64,000 bases of DNA from Cyclobacterium roseum (lineage in GTDB: Bacteria > Bacteroidota > Bacteroidia > Cytophagales > Cyclobacteriaceae): the NCBI RefSeq assembly GCF_010119225.1, contig NZ_WNKF01000012.1:1-64000 (forward strand), given 5' to 3'. Below are positions 8,445 through 17,908 of this stretch, in pieces. Every line of letters starts with the position of its first letter. Position 1 is the first letter of the stretch. The translations under genes were made by a program, and so were the position numbers. The notes under the pieces were generated by a model, which was given only the letters and a program-made list of their open reading frames with translations, was not told where the DNA came from and searched no databases.

Positions 8445-9683
8445 ATGGAGAAGGCTGTTTTTCTGGAACTTACGGAAAAGATCATCAAGAGTAAGGGTTT
8501 TGGGCGATCCACTACCTATGCCAATTTGTTGCGGTTTCTGGTTCGTTGTTCCCTGGATGAGGATGCGCCCAAAGAGACGATTATTGCGGCCGAAGTGTTT
8601 GGTAAGCCGGATTTTGATCCTTCGGAAAGTACCCTCATACGGGTATATGTGTACAAATTGCGGGAAAAATTGCGCAATTATTACGCTGCGGAGGGTAGTG
8701 GGGATCCGTACCGGCTGCGCATACCCAAGGGAAGCTATGGTATCGTGTTTGAGAAGGCGAAGCATCAAACCAGACTTTTGCGCCACGTTCAGAAGAAAAC
8801 CGTTCGGATCGGCCTGATCGGGGGGATTCTTACCAGCCTGTTGCTGCTGGCCTGGTTTCAGCTGGGGCGGGGCGAGGATGGCTCTCTACGGGAAAGTACC
8901 TGGTCTGATTTGGTCAACAATGGTTTTCCGACGGCGGTATTTTTGGGGGACTTGTTTATCTTCCTGGAGGAGGACAGTCTCGCCGGAATGAGCCGAACCA
9001 TCCGTGATCCCGATATCAACGGCCTGTCTGATTTTGCTTTTTTTCGGAAGGATGATCGCCGGGAGGGTGTGCAAACCACCGCCTTGTCCTATGGCCTGCT
9101 CATTCGGGGCAGCTTGCAATGGATCAAGGACCTTACCCGTCTATTTGATGGAGCCGGGCATTTTTTTTCCATCCGGACCATTTCCCGTTTCAACCCCAAG
9201 GAATTGCAGGATCAGAATTTTGTGGTGGTGGGCATGCTCAAAACCCTGGGCCTATTTAAAGATTATTTTAGGTATTCGCATTTTGCCTTCGACGAGGAAG
9301 GGGAATCATTGATTCTGGAAGGGAAGGATGGTGGCGAAAGGCAGGTTTTTTCTCCCGCCGGGGATCCGGATGGCTACCATACCGATTACGGATTTATGGC
9401 CAAATTTCCGGGGCCCAACCAGAATACCGTTTACCTATTCGGTGGACTTTGGGATACCGGAGCGACGCAAAGCTTAAAGAATTTCACCGATGCGGCACTG
9501 CGGCAATCCATTGAAGCTGAAATCGCTGTGCGGTTGGGGGAAGTACCTCCGTATTTTGAAGTGCTGTTTGAAGTATCAGGAATTGACCGCACCGAGCTCA
9601 GCACCCAATTGATTCATGTATTTCCACTGGAAGAACCGGCTTCTTTCTGGGTGGATCCGGGGGGTGACATCCTAAACCGTTGA
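8445..9683 (+). CDS. membrane-tethered winged-helix transcriptional regulator
   Basis: 412 residues. Residues 1-105 match the winged-helix domain seen in one-component regulators of Acidobacteria and other phyla: FLVRCSLDEDAPKETIIAAEVFGKPDFDPSES... then LIRVYVYKLREKLRNYY and PYRLRIPKGSYGIVF. One transmembrane helix follows (about 120-140, LIGGILTSLLLLAWF). A 270-residue C-terminal domain would then lie in the periplasm; it contains QNFVVVGMLKTLG but I cannot name its family. The layout implies direct signal transfer from an extracytoplasmic sensor to DNA, as in ToxR/CadC proteins. It is encoded divergently from the DUF1553-DUF1501-NHL operon and probably controls it. The stop codon lies inside the terminator-like hairpin at 9675. 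Confidence 0.75.
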   Translation: MEKAVFLELTEKIIKSKGFGRSTTYANLLRFLVRCSLDEDAPKETIIAAEVFGKPDFDPSESTLIRVYVYKLREKLRNYYAAEGSGDPYRLRIPKGSYGIVFEKAKHQTRLLRHVQKKTVRIGLIGGILTSLLLLAWFQLGRGEDGSLRESTWSDLVNNGFPTAVFLGDLFIFLEEDSLAGMSRTIRDPDINGLSDFAFFRKDDRREGVQTTALSYGLLIRGSLQWIKDLTRLFDGAGHFFSIRTISRFNPKELQDQNFVVVGMLKTLGLFKDYFRYSHFAFDEEGESLILEGKDGGERQVFSPAGDPDGYHTDYGFMAKFPGPNQNTVYLFGGLWDTGATQSLKNFTDAALRQSIEAEIAVRLGEVPPYFEVLFEVSGIDRTELSTQLIHVFPLEEPASFWVDPGGDILNR

Positions 9684-9773
9684 GGTCTTTGAGACCTCGA
9701 CGGTTTTTTTCGAGCACGTTTTGCGAAAAGACCTTCGGGGCTGGGGAAACCCCAAAGGTCAGGATCTTTTTTT
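9675..9773. terminator. dispersed double-hairpin element, copy 1, acting as terminator
   Basis: Hairpin one (9675-9705) has 14-bp arms AACCGTTGAGGTCT / AGACCTCGACGGTT with one G-T wobble and a three-base loop, then a T-run. It contains the TGA stop of the regulator gene at 9681-9683. Hairpin two (9730-9760) pairs GACCTT with AAGGTC around GGGG-AAA-CCCC and is followed by another T-run. Two related copies occur at 12005 and 53847. Confidence 0.75.
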
Positions 9774-9784
9774 CTAAGCAAAGT

Positions 9785-9863
9785 GTAACTATAAAAATAA
9801 ATTCAAGAACTCTTTGTGAAATACATTTTATATTCTATGTTTGTAGAAGTAACTCTAAAAATA
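9785..9863 (+). promoter_or_regulatory. promoter of the BlaI/BlaR1-type operon with flanking direct repeats
   Basis: TTTG at 9813-9816, exactly 19 bases, then TATGTTTG at 9836-9843 fit the Bacteroidota promoter consensus perfectly. GTAACT(A/C)TAAAAATA occurs at 9785-9799 and again at 9849-9863, bracketing the promoter. These may be repressor half-sites; that is an inference. Confidence 0.7.
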
Positions 9864-9869
9864 TAGAAA

Positions 9870-10241
9870 ATGAACCTTTCAAATGCCGAAGAGCAACTTA
9901 TGAATTTGATATGGGAAAAAGACAGGGCGTTTATGAAGGATATACTCGCCTCCTACCCGGAACCCAAACCTGCCAGCACAACCGTTGCTACCTTACTCAA
10001 AAGATTGCAGGAAAAAGGGGCCCTACGCTTTGAGGTATTTGGCAACTCCCGGGCTTACTTTCCTCTGGTAGACAAGAATAACTATTTTTCTAAAAAAGTG
10101 AATACCATGATCAAAAAATTTTTCAATGATTCACCGGCCCAATTTGCTTCGTTTCTTACAACAGGGACAGCATTGGACACAAAAGAACTGGAGGAACTAA
10201 AAAAAATTATTGAGGAACAACTTAAATCCCAAAAGCCATGA
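9870..10241 (+). CDS. BlaI/MecI/CopY-family transcriptional repressor
   Basis: 123 residues with the PF03965 winged-helix pattern: SNAEEQLMNLIWEKDRAFMKDIL, then STTVATLLKRLQEKGALRFEVFGNSRAYFPLV, and a C-terminal dimerisation segment ending in ELEELKKIIEEQLK. Such repressors bind their own promoter as dimers and are cleaved or released when the partner membrane protease senses a signal. Its stop codon overlaps the start of the BlaR1-like gene by ATGA, so the two are translationally coupled. There is no beta-lactamase or other obvious target gene nearby, and in Bacteroidota these pairs often control unrelated genes. Confidence 0.9.
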   Translation: MNLSNAEEQLMNLIWEKDRAFMKDILASYPEPKPASTTVATLLKRLQEKGALRFEVFGNSRAYFPLVDKNNYFSKKVNTMIKKFFNDSPAQFASFLTTGTALDTKELEELKKIIEEQLKSQKP

Positions 10242-11935
10242 TCACATTTATGCTAAAGGCTACGATTGCTTTGCTTATCTTTTATGCCTTTTATCGACTT
10301 TTTTTGATGAAGGAGCGCATGTTTGGCTTCAACCGTTTTTTCCTGATTTTTGCGCTCTGTTTTTCCCTGATGGTGCCTTTTCTTCAGGTACCCTTTAGCT
10401 TTCACATCGGGGAGGATTTATTTCCGGAAAAGGTACCTGCTGCATTCAGCAATGAAATAAGTTCAGGAAACGATACCTCCCCACCACAAAGATGGCAACA
10501 GGGTAAAGTGGAAGCTCCCCTTCCTGCACAATCGGATACTGTTGTCCCCTGGAATACCCTACTAATGGGGATTTATTTGTCTGGCCTTTTCTTTTTTTTA
10601 GTCCGGTTTATTATTCAGTTGGTACAGCTAATGCGGATGATTCGCAATAATCTTACCCTGAAAGCAAATGATTGTACCTACGTATTATTGAGGGAAAATA
10701 CCCTGCCTTTTACCTTTTTACATTTTCTATTTGTCGATAATGCATCCTTCCAGCATAAGACCATAGAAAAAGAGATTTTATTTCATGAATTGACCCATAT
10801 TCGGCAGCGGCACAGTTGGGACATATTGTTTGTGGAGGTGCTAAAAGTTGTCTTTTGGTTTAACCCGGTTTTTTTGCTTTACAAAAAAGCGATGCAGCTG
10901 AATCATGAATTTCTGGCCGATGCAGCTGTAATTGCCGAATTCCGCAACAAAGCGGCCTACCAGTGGCTTTTATTCCATAAGATTTCAGGGAACGAGGCTA
11001 CTTTATCGATCAGTAGTCCGTTCAATTTCTCCGGCACCAAAAGAAGGTTAATCATGATGGGCCAATCCAGCTCCTACCTTAAGACCATGATGTTCAAATC
11101 AATCAGTGTTATTGTGGCAGGATTCCTGTTGGTTTTTTTGTCCTCCGGCCAAAGCTCCTTTGAAAGGACCCAACAAAACCATACAGTAAACGATTATGAG
11201 CAAATTCTTGCCAGCGCATTCAAGGAAGGAAATCCCTTTGAATTGGAATTGAATAAACTGGACCTTCCGGCCCTTCGAAGTGCTTACCTCTCCATGGATG
11301 AGCAGGAGAAACAGAAAAGTACATCATTTCCCTTTTTTGATGCCCTGGCATTTGAGAAACTGGAGGCCTTGCAGCAAGCCTATCCGGAAGTGAAAACGAA
11401 TATTTATTTTGTAAGGCCACCCGATAAAATGAAGATTCAGGATGATGTTTTTGAGCGATGGAAAAAGACAAGGAAAATTTCATTCACCATTGATAACAGG
11501 GAAATTGAAAAAGCTGAAATAGAAAACTATCAGCCTGCTGATTTTGCTAAGTTTACCGTACGGGAAACCGAAGCGGGGGGTTTGTTTAAAAAATCCACCT
11601 ACAGTGTAACCTTGATGACCCATGACTATTATGATGAGAAATACTATCAATCAAGGAAAACAGTCCATTCTATTGAAGCTGAATATCCCAACGATTTCAG
11701 GGTCCAGGTTGATTATTGGCTAAAGCAGGCTGCTAAAATAGAAGGGAAACTTCCCCGTTTCATACCTCCGAATTTTGAAGCATCCATTTTTCATGAGTTG
11801 AGGGTTATTGATCCTGTCCAATTGTATAAGGAAATCAAAAAGCCAACCAAATATGATTCATCAAAAAGTTTTCCAATTGCCATATTCGCCGGGGAGGGGA
11901 AGCCTATATTGTTTATGAAATTACCCACCATTTGA
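10238..11935 (+). CDS. BlaR1/MecR1-like M56 membrane metallopeptidase
   Basis: 565 residues. Hydrophobic segments lie at about 4-24, 28-50, 105-131 and, after the protease domain, 286-305. The gluzincin motif HELTH is at 183-187, with a downstream glutamate in NHEFLADAA (third zinc ligand expected), so the protease site appears intact. Residues after 305 form an extracytoplasmic domain without the penicillin-binding signature of true BlaR1, so the ligand is probably not a beta-lactam. Role inferred from family: sense an envelope signal and inactivate the BlaI-like repressor encoded just upstream. It overlaps that gene by four bases. Confidence 0.85.
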   Translation: MITFMLKATIALLIFYAFYRLFLMKERMFGFNRFFLIFALCFSLMVPFLQVPFSFHIGEDLFPEKVPAAFSNEISSGNDTSPPQRWQQGKVEAPLPAQSDTVVPWNTLLMGIYLSGLFFFLVRFIIQLVQLMRMIRNNLTLKANDCTYVLLRENTLPFTFLHFLFVDNASFQHKTIEKEILFHELTHIRQRHSWDILFVEVLKVVFWFNPVFLLYKKAMQLNHEFLADAAVIAEFRNKAAYQWLLFHKISGNEATLSISSPFNFSGTKRRLIMMGQSSSYLKTMMFKSISVIVAGFLLVFLSSGQSSFERTQQNHTVNDYEQILASAFKEGNPFELELNKLDLPALRSAYLSMDEQEKQKSTSFPFFDALAFEKLEALQQAYPEVKTNIYFVRPPDKMKIQDDVFERWKKTRKISFTIDNREIEKAEIENYQPADFAKFTVRETEAGGLFKKSTYSVTLMTHDYYDEKYYQSRKTVHSIEAEYPNDFRVQVDYWLKQAAKIEGKLPRFIPPNFEASIFHELRVIDPVQLYKEIKKPTKYDSSKSFPIAIFAGEGKPILFMKLPTI

Positions 11936-12004
11936 TCAGGCAATCCAAATGGATGGGCCTGTTGTTTGGTGTTTTTTCAAATGCGGTGTTCCAATAAGAT
12001 CTAT

Positions 12005-12079
12005 GACCATTGAGGTCTTTGAGACCTCGATGGTTTTTTTCGTATACGTTCTTCGGAAAGACGGGGTTTGGGAAACCCC
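12005..12079. terminator. dispersed double-hairpin element, copy 2
   Basis: Hairpin one (12005-12035) repeats the core of copy 1, but the outer pairs CCGT/ACGG have become CCAT/ATGG, a compensatory change that keeps the stem. It is followed by TTTTTTT. Hairpin two (12063-12079) is GGGGTTT-GGG-AAACCCC. It lies between the convergent BlaR1-like and DUF4221 genes and could terminate both. Confidence 0.7.
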
Positions 12080-12106
12080 AAAGGTAAATGCCTTTCCATA
12101 TTCCCC

Positions 12107-13258
12107 TTACCAGGAAATATCCATCCGGACAAAGCCCATTTCATCCTCGATATTTTCGAAAAGCCATAGCTTACCGTCTTTGGCAAAATAAAAAGGAGGA
12201 TACTTTTTCATTGTGGTAAGTTGCCCTTCACTAAGAAGATTGAAATCCTTGTCCAAAACGGTCAGGAAAACAGTTGCTCCACTGGTTTCCCGCATAAAGC
12301 TCCCTTCAGGAATGGGTTTCGAGTCATCGAACTCCATCCGAAAAGCCAGGCGATAGTATACCTGCTTTTTTTCGTCCCAAACCGGAGCGGCAAAGTTGAT
12401 GTCAGATTGGATTTTCTCATGAATGACCCGCATTTCGTTTTGACTACTGACCTCTGCCGGATAATCTCCGCTCTTTTCCGGAGGGAGGAGTTCACTGGCA
12501 TAGCTTACCAGGCGGAATTCTTCCGCCTCTGGATCCAGTACATAAAGCTCATGCCCTACCCCGGTTCCGAAAATAAGCTTACCGTTTTCTACCTTTCCAA
12601 ACCGGTAGGTGCCCAGCCCCATTCTCGTTTCCCCGTCATTGGGCATGATTTCAAATTTGGAGGCTTTTTCAATTTCCGGCGTCGCAAAGCTGGTGATTTG
12701 GTTCTGCTCCCGGTCAATTAAAACCAGTTTGGCGGTTTTCTTTTCCCAGTTGGTCACCATACCCGCAAAGCGCTCAGCTTTTCCATCAATACTCAGTGGG
12801 GCCAGGATATTATCGCGCTCCTCCAGCTTTTCGTCATCCGCACCCATTTTAGCGAACTCAAACTGCTCCAGCTTTTTGCCCTGATCATTTATGATATTGT
12901 CCTGCCCATAGCTGCAAAATAAAAAGCGGTCTTCCCCTATGAGCTCAAGGCTTCGAAAGTAGGCTCCCAACCCATTGGGTCCTTCTTTATCCAGGGTGAT
13001 TTTGCTGACAAATTTCAGCTCATCCAGATCGATTTTTTCGATGCTGTATTCCTGGTAATTGAAGTTGTAGAGGTATTTTTTGTCCGGAGTCAGCTTGGCC
13101 TGCCCCAGGCCCCAATTCAAAAAAAGGATCTCATCGCCCGGATGAATCATGACCGTGTCCAGTTGAACGTCAAATTCCTGGCCAGATCCGGATTCATTGC
13201 CAGAAGATTGGCAGGCAGCGAGGGCCAGAGAAAGGCCCAAAATGAAGGAGTTTTTCAT
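12107..13258 (-). CDS. DUF4221-type lipoprotein, predicted beta-propeller
   Basis: 383 residues starting MKNSFILGLSLALAACQSS, a lipoprotein signal with lipobox LAAC. The following sequence (LDTVMIHPGDEILFLNWGLG, LTPDKKYLYNFNYQEYSIEKI, LDKEGPNGLG) matches my recollection of the DUF4221 family, common in Cyclobacteriaceae and Bacteroides, thought to fold as a propeller. No function is established for the family. It stands alone on the minus strand, with the double hairpin at 12005 just beyond its stop. Confidence 0.7.
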   Translation of the reverse strand: MKNSFILGLSLALAACQSSGNESGSGQEFDVQLDTVMIHPGDEILFLNWGLGQAKLTPDKKYLYNFNYQEYSIEKIDLDELKFVSKITLDKEGPNGLGAYFRSLELIGEDRFLFCSYGQDNIINDQGKKLEQFEFAKMGADDEKLEERDNILAPLSIDGKAERFAGMVTNWEKKTAKLVLIDREQNQITSFATPEIEKASKFEIMPNDGETRMGLGTYRFGKVENGKLIFGTGVGHELYVLDPEAEEFRLVSYASELLPPEKSGDYPAEVSSQNEMRVIHEKIQSDINFAAPVWDEKKQVYYRLAFRMEFDDSKPIPEGSFMRETSGATVFLTVLDKDFNLLSEGQLTTMKKYPPFYFAKDGKLWLFENIEDEMGFVRMDISW

Positions 13259-13327
13259 CGGTCGTTTAATTTGAGACTAAAAAATTAGCCGATAAATTTT
13301 AAATTTCCTAAGAAATCAAGGGGATTT

Positions 13328-14104
13328 TTAATCCTCCCCGAGATTTTTAGTAAAAGTAAGCAGCAGCATGTTGTCCTCATCCCTTAACTCCAGCGTATCC
13401 CCCTCCAGCCGGTAGTACCGCACCTGTTCCAAATAGGCGAAAAAGAAATTTTCCGCTTGCATTTCGTCCTGACAGTATTTTTGGGTCCTGCCAATCTTTC
13501 CCAGTTCCAGTCCATTTCCGGTTTTAAGCTCATATACGCCGAAAAAGTTATTGCAGCCTCCAAACCCGTGCAGACGGCTGCTCTCTTCCTCCAGAAAAAC
13601 GAAGATCTCCCCGGGATTCCAGTCTTCATCCGGAAATTTCTCCATATCGGTGAGCACCCAATTGGCATCCAGCAAGGGGTGGTTGGTTTTGGCTACTACC
13701 TTTTTCAACACATAGTTGGCTGCCAGCGCTCCGGTAATCCGGTTGCCTTCACTGTCCAGGTGAAAAAGTTGGTTTTCTCCTACCAGGTATTGATTGGGCG
13801 CATCTGTAATGCCGGTAAGGCTGATGGTGTTGCCGGCTGAATTCCATTCAAAACGCCCTTCCTGCCGGTATTCCTCCCCACTCTTTCCCAGATACCGGGT
13901 GGTTTTCACGTATTTTCCTTCCCGGTCCAGGCTGATGGAGGTAGTGATCCCCTCGCAGTCCGCGCAGGGAAGGGTACCTTCGTAGGTTCCCTCCCAGTCC
14001 AGGGAGTTGGCACTGGTATCCCCAGTGACAGGAGCCTGTTGGGTTTTACAACCTGCCACCCAGCCCAAGCCCGCCAAAAGAAGTAAAAAAAAGAATTTTT
14101 TCAT
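13328..14104 (-). CDS. NlpE-N plus META domain lipoprotein
   Basis: About 258 residues. The start at 14104 gives MKKFFFLLLLAGLGWVAGC, a lipoprotein signal; an upstream ATG eight codons earlier only adds an unlikely extension. Residues ~35-125 resemble the NlpE N-terminal domain, with YEGTLPCADCEGI keeping the CxxC of copper-responsive NlpE proteins. Residues ~140-255 form a META/HslJ domain (NWVLTDM, FGGCNNFFGVYEL, KYCQDEMQAENFFFAYLE). Such fusions occur in Bacteroidota and are linked to envelope stress and metal handling by family analogy only. Confidence 0.8.
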   Translation of the reverse strand: MKKFFFLLLLAGLGWVAGCKTQQAPVTGDTSANSLDWEGTYEGTLPCADCEGITTSISLDREGKYVKTTRYLGKSGEEYRQEGRFEWNSAGNTISLTGITDAPNQYLVGENQLFHLDSEGNRITGALAANYVLKKVVAKTNHPLLDANWVLTDMEKFPDEDWNPGEIFVFLEEESSRLHGFGGCNNFFGVYELKTGNGLELGKIGRTQKYCQDEMQAENFFFAYLEQVRYYRLEGDTLELRDEDNMLLLTFTKNLGED

Positions 14105-14197
14105 AAGTTCATCTGATATAATTGACAACTGAATTTACGAATTAGTTATAAATTAAGATGTATTTTTAGGAAAAAATGTCGGGGTCCAGCTTCGAGA

Positions 14198-14737
14198 TCA
14201 AGAATCCAGGCCCTGGGTTTTATTGACCAGGTCCCAAAGGGCAATGCCCATGGAGACGGAAATATTTAAGGAATGTTTGGTGCCCAATTGCGGGATTTCC
14301 AACACCTCATCTGCATGCTCCAGGACTTCCTCTTCCACACCAAATACCTCATTACCAAAAACCAGGGCATAGGCTTGACCGGGTTTGGGTTGAAAATGAT
14401 TGAGCGGGGTGCTATGAGATGCTTGCTCCAGCACGCAAATTTGATAACCATCCTTCCTGAGTTCCCTTACCAGTTCCACGGTGTTTTCCCGGTATTCCCA
14501 GGATACCGATTCAGTGGCACCCAGGGCGGTTTTGTGTATTTCCCGGTGGGGAGGGGTGCCGGTAATACCACAGAGGAAAATTTTTTCCACTAAAAAAGCA
14601 TCTGCGGTTCGAAAGGCCGAGCCCACGTTATTCAGACTGCGAACATTGTCCAGTATCAGTACAATGGGATTTTTTGTGGCTTTCTTGAATGCCTCGACCG
14701 ATAGCCGGTTAAGTTCATCCATGCTTCGTTTTCTCAT
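14198..14737 (-). CDS. SpoU/TrmH-family RNA 2'-O-methyltransferase
   Basis: About 179 residues. The SPOUT knot motifs are clear: LDNVRSLNNVGSAFRTADAF (motif 1, with the catalytic Asn-Arg region), ALVFGNEVFGVEEEVL (motif 2) and IPQLGTKHSLNISVSMGIAL (motif 3), which form the SAM pocket. The family methylates ribose in tRNA or rRNA. The compact size, with no N-terminal extension, suits a TrmL/TrmH-like single-domain enzyme. The start at 14737 (MRKRSMDEL) is preferred to one eight codons upstream. It is divergent from mutS, with 131 bases between. Confidence 0.88.
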   Translation of the reverse strand: MRKRSMDELNRLSVEAFKKATKNPIVLILDNVRSLNNVGSAFRTADAFLVEKIFLCGITGTPPHREIHKTALGATESVSWEYRENTVELVRELRKDGYQICVLEQASHSTPLNHFQPKPGQAYALVFGNEVFGVEEEVLEHADEVLEIPQLGTKHSLNISVSMGIALWDLVNKTQGLDS

Positions 14738-14807
14738 GTTCGGATGGGGTTTGGGCTGCAAAGGTAGGGCTTATCCGAAATAGTAGAAAGTCCTAATTTC
14801 GGAGCGG

Positions 14808-14815
14808 TATTTTTG
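14808..14815 (+). promoter_or_regulatory. -7 element upstream of mutS
   Basis: TATTTTTG matches TAnnTTTG and lies 54 bases before the mutS start. A clear -33 TTTG at the right spacing is not seen. Confidence 0.35.
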
Positions 14816-14868
14816 TTTATGGGAAGGATCAAGTAAATTCAGGGTTTATTTAAACAAGACACATTCAC

Positions 14869-17469
14869 ATGGCGAAAGCAGCGGTGAAGGAAACCCCTTT
14901 AATGAAACAGTACAACGCCATCAAGGCGAAGCATCCCGGAGCGATTTTGCTTTTTCGGGTAGGGGATTTTTATGAAACCTTCGGGGAAGATGCCATCAAA
15001 GCGAGCAAAATCCTGGATATTGTGTTGACCAAACGGGCAAACGGATCTGCTTCCCATATAGAATTGGCGGGATTTCCGCACCATTCCCTGGAGGCTTATT
15101 TGCCTAAATTGGTCCGGGCCGGCAACCGGGTGGCCATTTGCGATCAGCTCGAAGATCCCCGGGAGGTAAAGGGTATCGTGAAAAGAGGAGTGACCGAACT
15201 GGTTACTCCTGGCCTGGCATATAACGATAACGTTCTTGATAAGCGACGGAATAATTTTTTAGCCAGCATTCATTTCGCCGGGGAGCAGTTGGGAATTGCC
15301 TTTCTGGACCTTTCCACGGGCGAATTTATGTGTGCCGAGGGAAAGCAATCCTACATCGAAAAGCTGCTGCAAAGTTTTAACCCCTCCGAGGTGATCCATT
15401 CCAAGGCCTCCAGAAGCCTTGCCGGAGACCTCCTGAAAAACGATTTTACCACCTTCCACTGTGAGGATTGGGTGTATCAGCAGGATTACACCTATGAAAA
15501 ACTCATCCGTCATTTTGGCACCAACAACCTGAAGGGCTTTGGAATCGAAAGCCAGGTATTGGGTACCATTGCAGCCGGGGCCATTCTGTATTACCTGGAA
15601 GAAACCGAGCACAAGGAAGTAAAACACATTGCTTCCATCTCCCGCATAGCGGAAGAAAAATACGTCTGGCTGGATAAATTTACCATTCGCAACCTGGAGC
15701 TAATTTATCCTCAACAGGACGGGGGGGTGCCGCTGATTCAGATTCTGGACAAAACCCATACCCCTATGGGCAGCCGGATGCTGAAACAATGGATGGTATT
15801 GCCCCTGAAGGAAAAGGAGCCCATTGAAGAACGGCAGCAGGTGGTGCGATTTTTTTACCAAAAACCGGAGCTCAGGGAGGAATTGTTTTCCCACCTGAAG
15901 CAAATCGGAGACCTGGAGCGGCTTATCTCCAAAGTAGCGGTAGGTAGGATCAATCCCCGGGAAATGAACCACCTTCGTAAGGCCTTGAAGAGCACCCTCC
16001 CGATCAAGGAATTGCTTTCCGGTCAGAAGAACGGGCCTTTGCAAAAACTGGCAGACCGGCTGAATACCTGCGCCTACTTGCTGGAAAAAATCGAGCGGGA
16101 GCTGCTGGAGGATGCCCCCATGCTGACCCATCAGGGAGGCATCATCAAAAACGGTGTCGATCCGGACTTGGACGAATACCGCAAGCTGGCTACCTCGGGT
16201 AAGGATTACCTGGTTCAGATCCAGCAGCGGGAAGTCAAAAAAACCGGCATTTCTTCCCTGAAGGTAGCGTTTAACAAGGTTTTTGGCTATTACCTGGAGG
16301 TGAGCAACACGCACAAAGACAAGGTGCCGGCAGAATGGATCCGCAAGCAGACCCTGGTCAATGCGGAACGCTACATTACCGAAGAGCTCAAAACCTACGA
16401 AGAAAAGATCCTGCATGCGGAAGAAAGGCTGCTGGTGCTGGAACAAAAGTATTTCCAGCTATTGGTGCAGGATGCGGGGGATTATGTGGTCCAGATTCAG
16501 CAAAATGCGCGGGTGCTGGCCTCCCTGGACTGCCTGTTGAGTTTTGCAGAAGTGGCCTCCGAGAATAACTACTGTGCGCCTAAAATTACCGATTCGGATA
16601 CCATTGAGATTCGGGATGGGCGGCATCCGGTGATCGAAAAGCAGTTGGGTATCGGGGAGGATTACGTGCCCAACGATACCTTTCTGGATCATTCCACGCA
16701 GCAGGTGATCATTATTACCGGCCCGAATATGGCTGGAAAATCGGCATTGCTACGGCAGACGGCCCTGATCGTGCTGATGGCTCAGATGGGAAGTTTTGTA
16801 CCGGCGACTTTTGCTCGGATCGGTATGGTGGATAAGGTTTTTACCCGGGTGGGGGCCTCCGATAACCTGTCCAAGGGAGAGTCTACCTTTATGGTGGAAA
16901 TGACCGAGACGGCCAGTATTCTGAATAACTTATCCGATCGAAGCCTGGTATTGATGGACGAAATCGGAAGGGGAACGTCCACCTACGATGGCATTTCCAT
17001 CGCCTGGTCCATTGTCGAATACCTGCACAACCATCCCAAGTGCCGGGCTAAGACCCTTTTTGCCACCCATTACCATGAATTGAACCAACTGGCCACGGAT
17101 TTCCCGAAGGTAAAGAACTTCAACGTTTCGGTAAAAGAGGTAGGAAACAAGGTCGTCTTTATGCGCAAGCTGGAAAAGGGGGGTAGCGAACACAGTTTTG
17201 GTATTCACGTGGCGCAGATGGCGGGCATGCCCAATCCGGTGGTATTGCGGGCGGCCGAAATTATGAAATACCTGGAAAAGGACAAGAAATTGCAGCAGCA
17301 CCAGGACAACATCCGGGACATGCCGAAGAACAATTACCAATTGAGTCTGTTTGAAATGGATCCGAAATTTAAGGAGGCCAAAGAGCTATTGGATGCGCTG
17401 GACATCAATACCATTTCTCCGGTGGAGGCCTTGTTGAAATTGAATGAGGTAAAGAAAATGCTGGAATAA
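14869..17469 (+). CDS. mutS: DNA mismatch repair ATPase MutS
   Basis: 866 residues, full length for MutS1. The mismatch-binding Phe-x-Glu is present in [12 protein letters not shown] (F34, E36). The connector, lever and clamp domains follow. The C-terminal ABC ATPase has Walker A GPNMAGKS (around 618), the signature [13 protein letters not shown], Walker [18 protein letters not shown], and the ATHYHEL switch. It recognises mismatches and recruits MutL. It is followed by tRNA-Gly with no terminator clearly of its own. The only odd point is the frequent use of CC-rich codons, shared with neighbouring core genes. Confidence 0.98.
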   Translation: MAKAAVKETPLMKQYNAIKAKHPGAILLFRVGDFYETFGEDAIKASKILDIVLTKRANGSASHIELAGFPHHSLEAYLPKLVRAGNRVAICDQLEDPREVKGIVKRGVTELVTPGLAYNDNVLDKRRNNFLASIHFAGEQLGIAFLDLSTGEFMCAEGKQSYIEKLLQSFNPSEVIHSKASRSLAGDLLKNDFTTFHCEDWVYQQDYTYEKLIRHFGTNNLKGFGIESQVLGTIAAGAILYYLEETEHKEVKHIASISRIAEEKYVWLDKFTIRNLELIYPQQDGGVPLIQILDKTHTPMGSRMLKQWMVLPLKEKEPIEERQQVVRFFYQKPELREELFSHLKQIGDLERLISKVAVGRINPREMNHLRKALKSTLPIKELLSGQKNGPLQKLADRLNTCAYLLEKIERELLEDAPMLTHQGGIIKNGVDPDLDEYRKLATSGKDYLVQIQQREVKKTGISSLKVAFNKVFGYYLEVSNTHKDKVPAEWIRKQTLVNAERYITEELKTYEEKILHAEERLLVLEQKYFQLLVQDAGDYVVQIQQNARVLASLDCLLSFAEVASENNYCAPKITDSDTIEIRDGRHPVIEKQLGIGEDYVPNDTFLDHSTQQVIIITGPNMAGKSALLRQTALIVLMAQMGSFVPATFARIGMVDKVFTRVGASDNLSKGESTFMVEMTETASILNNLSDRSLVLMDEIGRGTSTYDGISIAWSIVEYLHNHPKCRAKTLFATHYHELNQLATDFPKVKNFNVSVKEVGNKVVFMRKLEKGGSEHSFGIHVAQMAGMPNPVVLRAAEIMKYLEKDKKLQQHQDNIRDMPKNNYQLSLFEMDPKFKEAKELLDALDINTISPVEALLKLNEVKKMLE

Positions 17470-17606
17470 ATGTACCCGCTTTAGTTTCAGTGGAGTAGGG
17501 GTGTGGGAGCAAAAATTTGCACCGGAATATTGGAGATTAGAAATTATGGCGTAAATTTGCCCTCAGATTCACGGAAAACTTAACCATTTTGTGAATGATA
17601 TCATCA

Positions 17607-17682
<76 letters not shown>

Positions 17683-17685
17683 AGA

Positions 17686-17718
17686 AAAGCCCTGATGCAG
17701 GGCTTTCTTCTTTTGCGG
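17686..17718 (+). terminator. terminator after tRNA-Gly
   Basis: Arms AAAGCCCT (17686-17693) and AGGGCTTT (17699-17706) form a perfect 8-bp hairpin with a five-base loop, followed by a T-rich run. Confidence 0.75.
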
Positions 17719-17750
17719 GTTCTGGTAAGGGTAAAATCCCGGATTTTACC

Positions 17751-17758
17751 TAACTTTG
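17751..17758 (+). promoter_or_regulatory. -7 element of tRNA-Leu
   Basis: TAACTTTG matches TAnnTTTG and ends 11 bases before the mature tRNA, so the primary 5' leader would be very short. Confidence 0.5.
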
Positions 17759-17769
17759 GACTTGTTGTT

Positions 17770-17853
17770 GCCGGGATGGTGGAATAGGTAGACACGCAAG
17801 ACTTAAAATCTTGTGGCCATTAGGCCGTGCGGGTTCGATTCCCGCTCCTGGTA
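17770..17853 (+). tRNA. tRNA-Leu (anticodon TAA)
   Basis: The acceptor pairs GCCGGGA with TCCTGGT (two G-T wobbles), the anticodon loop reads CTTAAAA with TAA, there is a long variable arm (GTGGCCATTAGGCCGTGC), and the T-loop is TTCGATT. CCA is not encoded. Confidence 0.95.
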
Positions 17854-17873
17854 CACTGATTATCACTTAGTTA

Positions 17874-17908
17874 AGGCTTCTCAATAATGGGAAGCTTTTT
17901 TTGTTTTT
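17874..17908 (+). terminator. terminator after tRNA-Leu
   Basis: GGCTTC and GAAGC form a short stem around an AT-rich loop, followed by a long T-run beginning at 17896. Confidence 0.6.
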
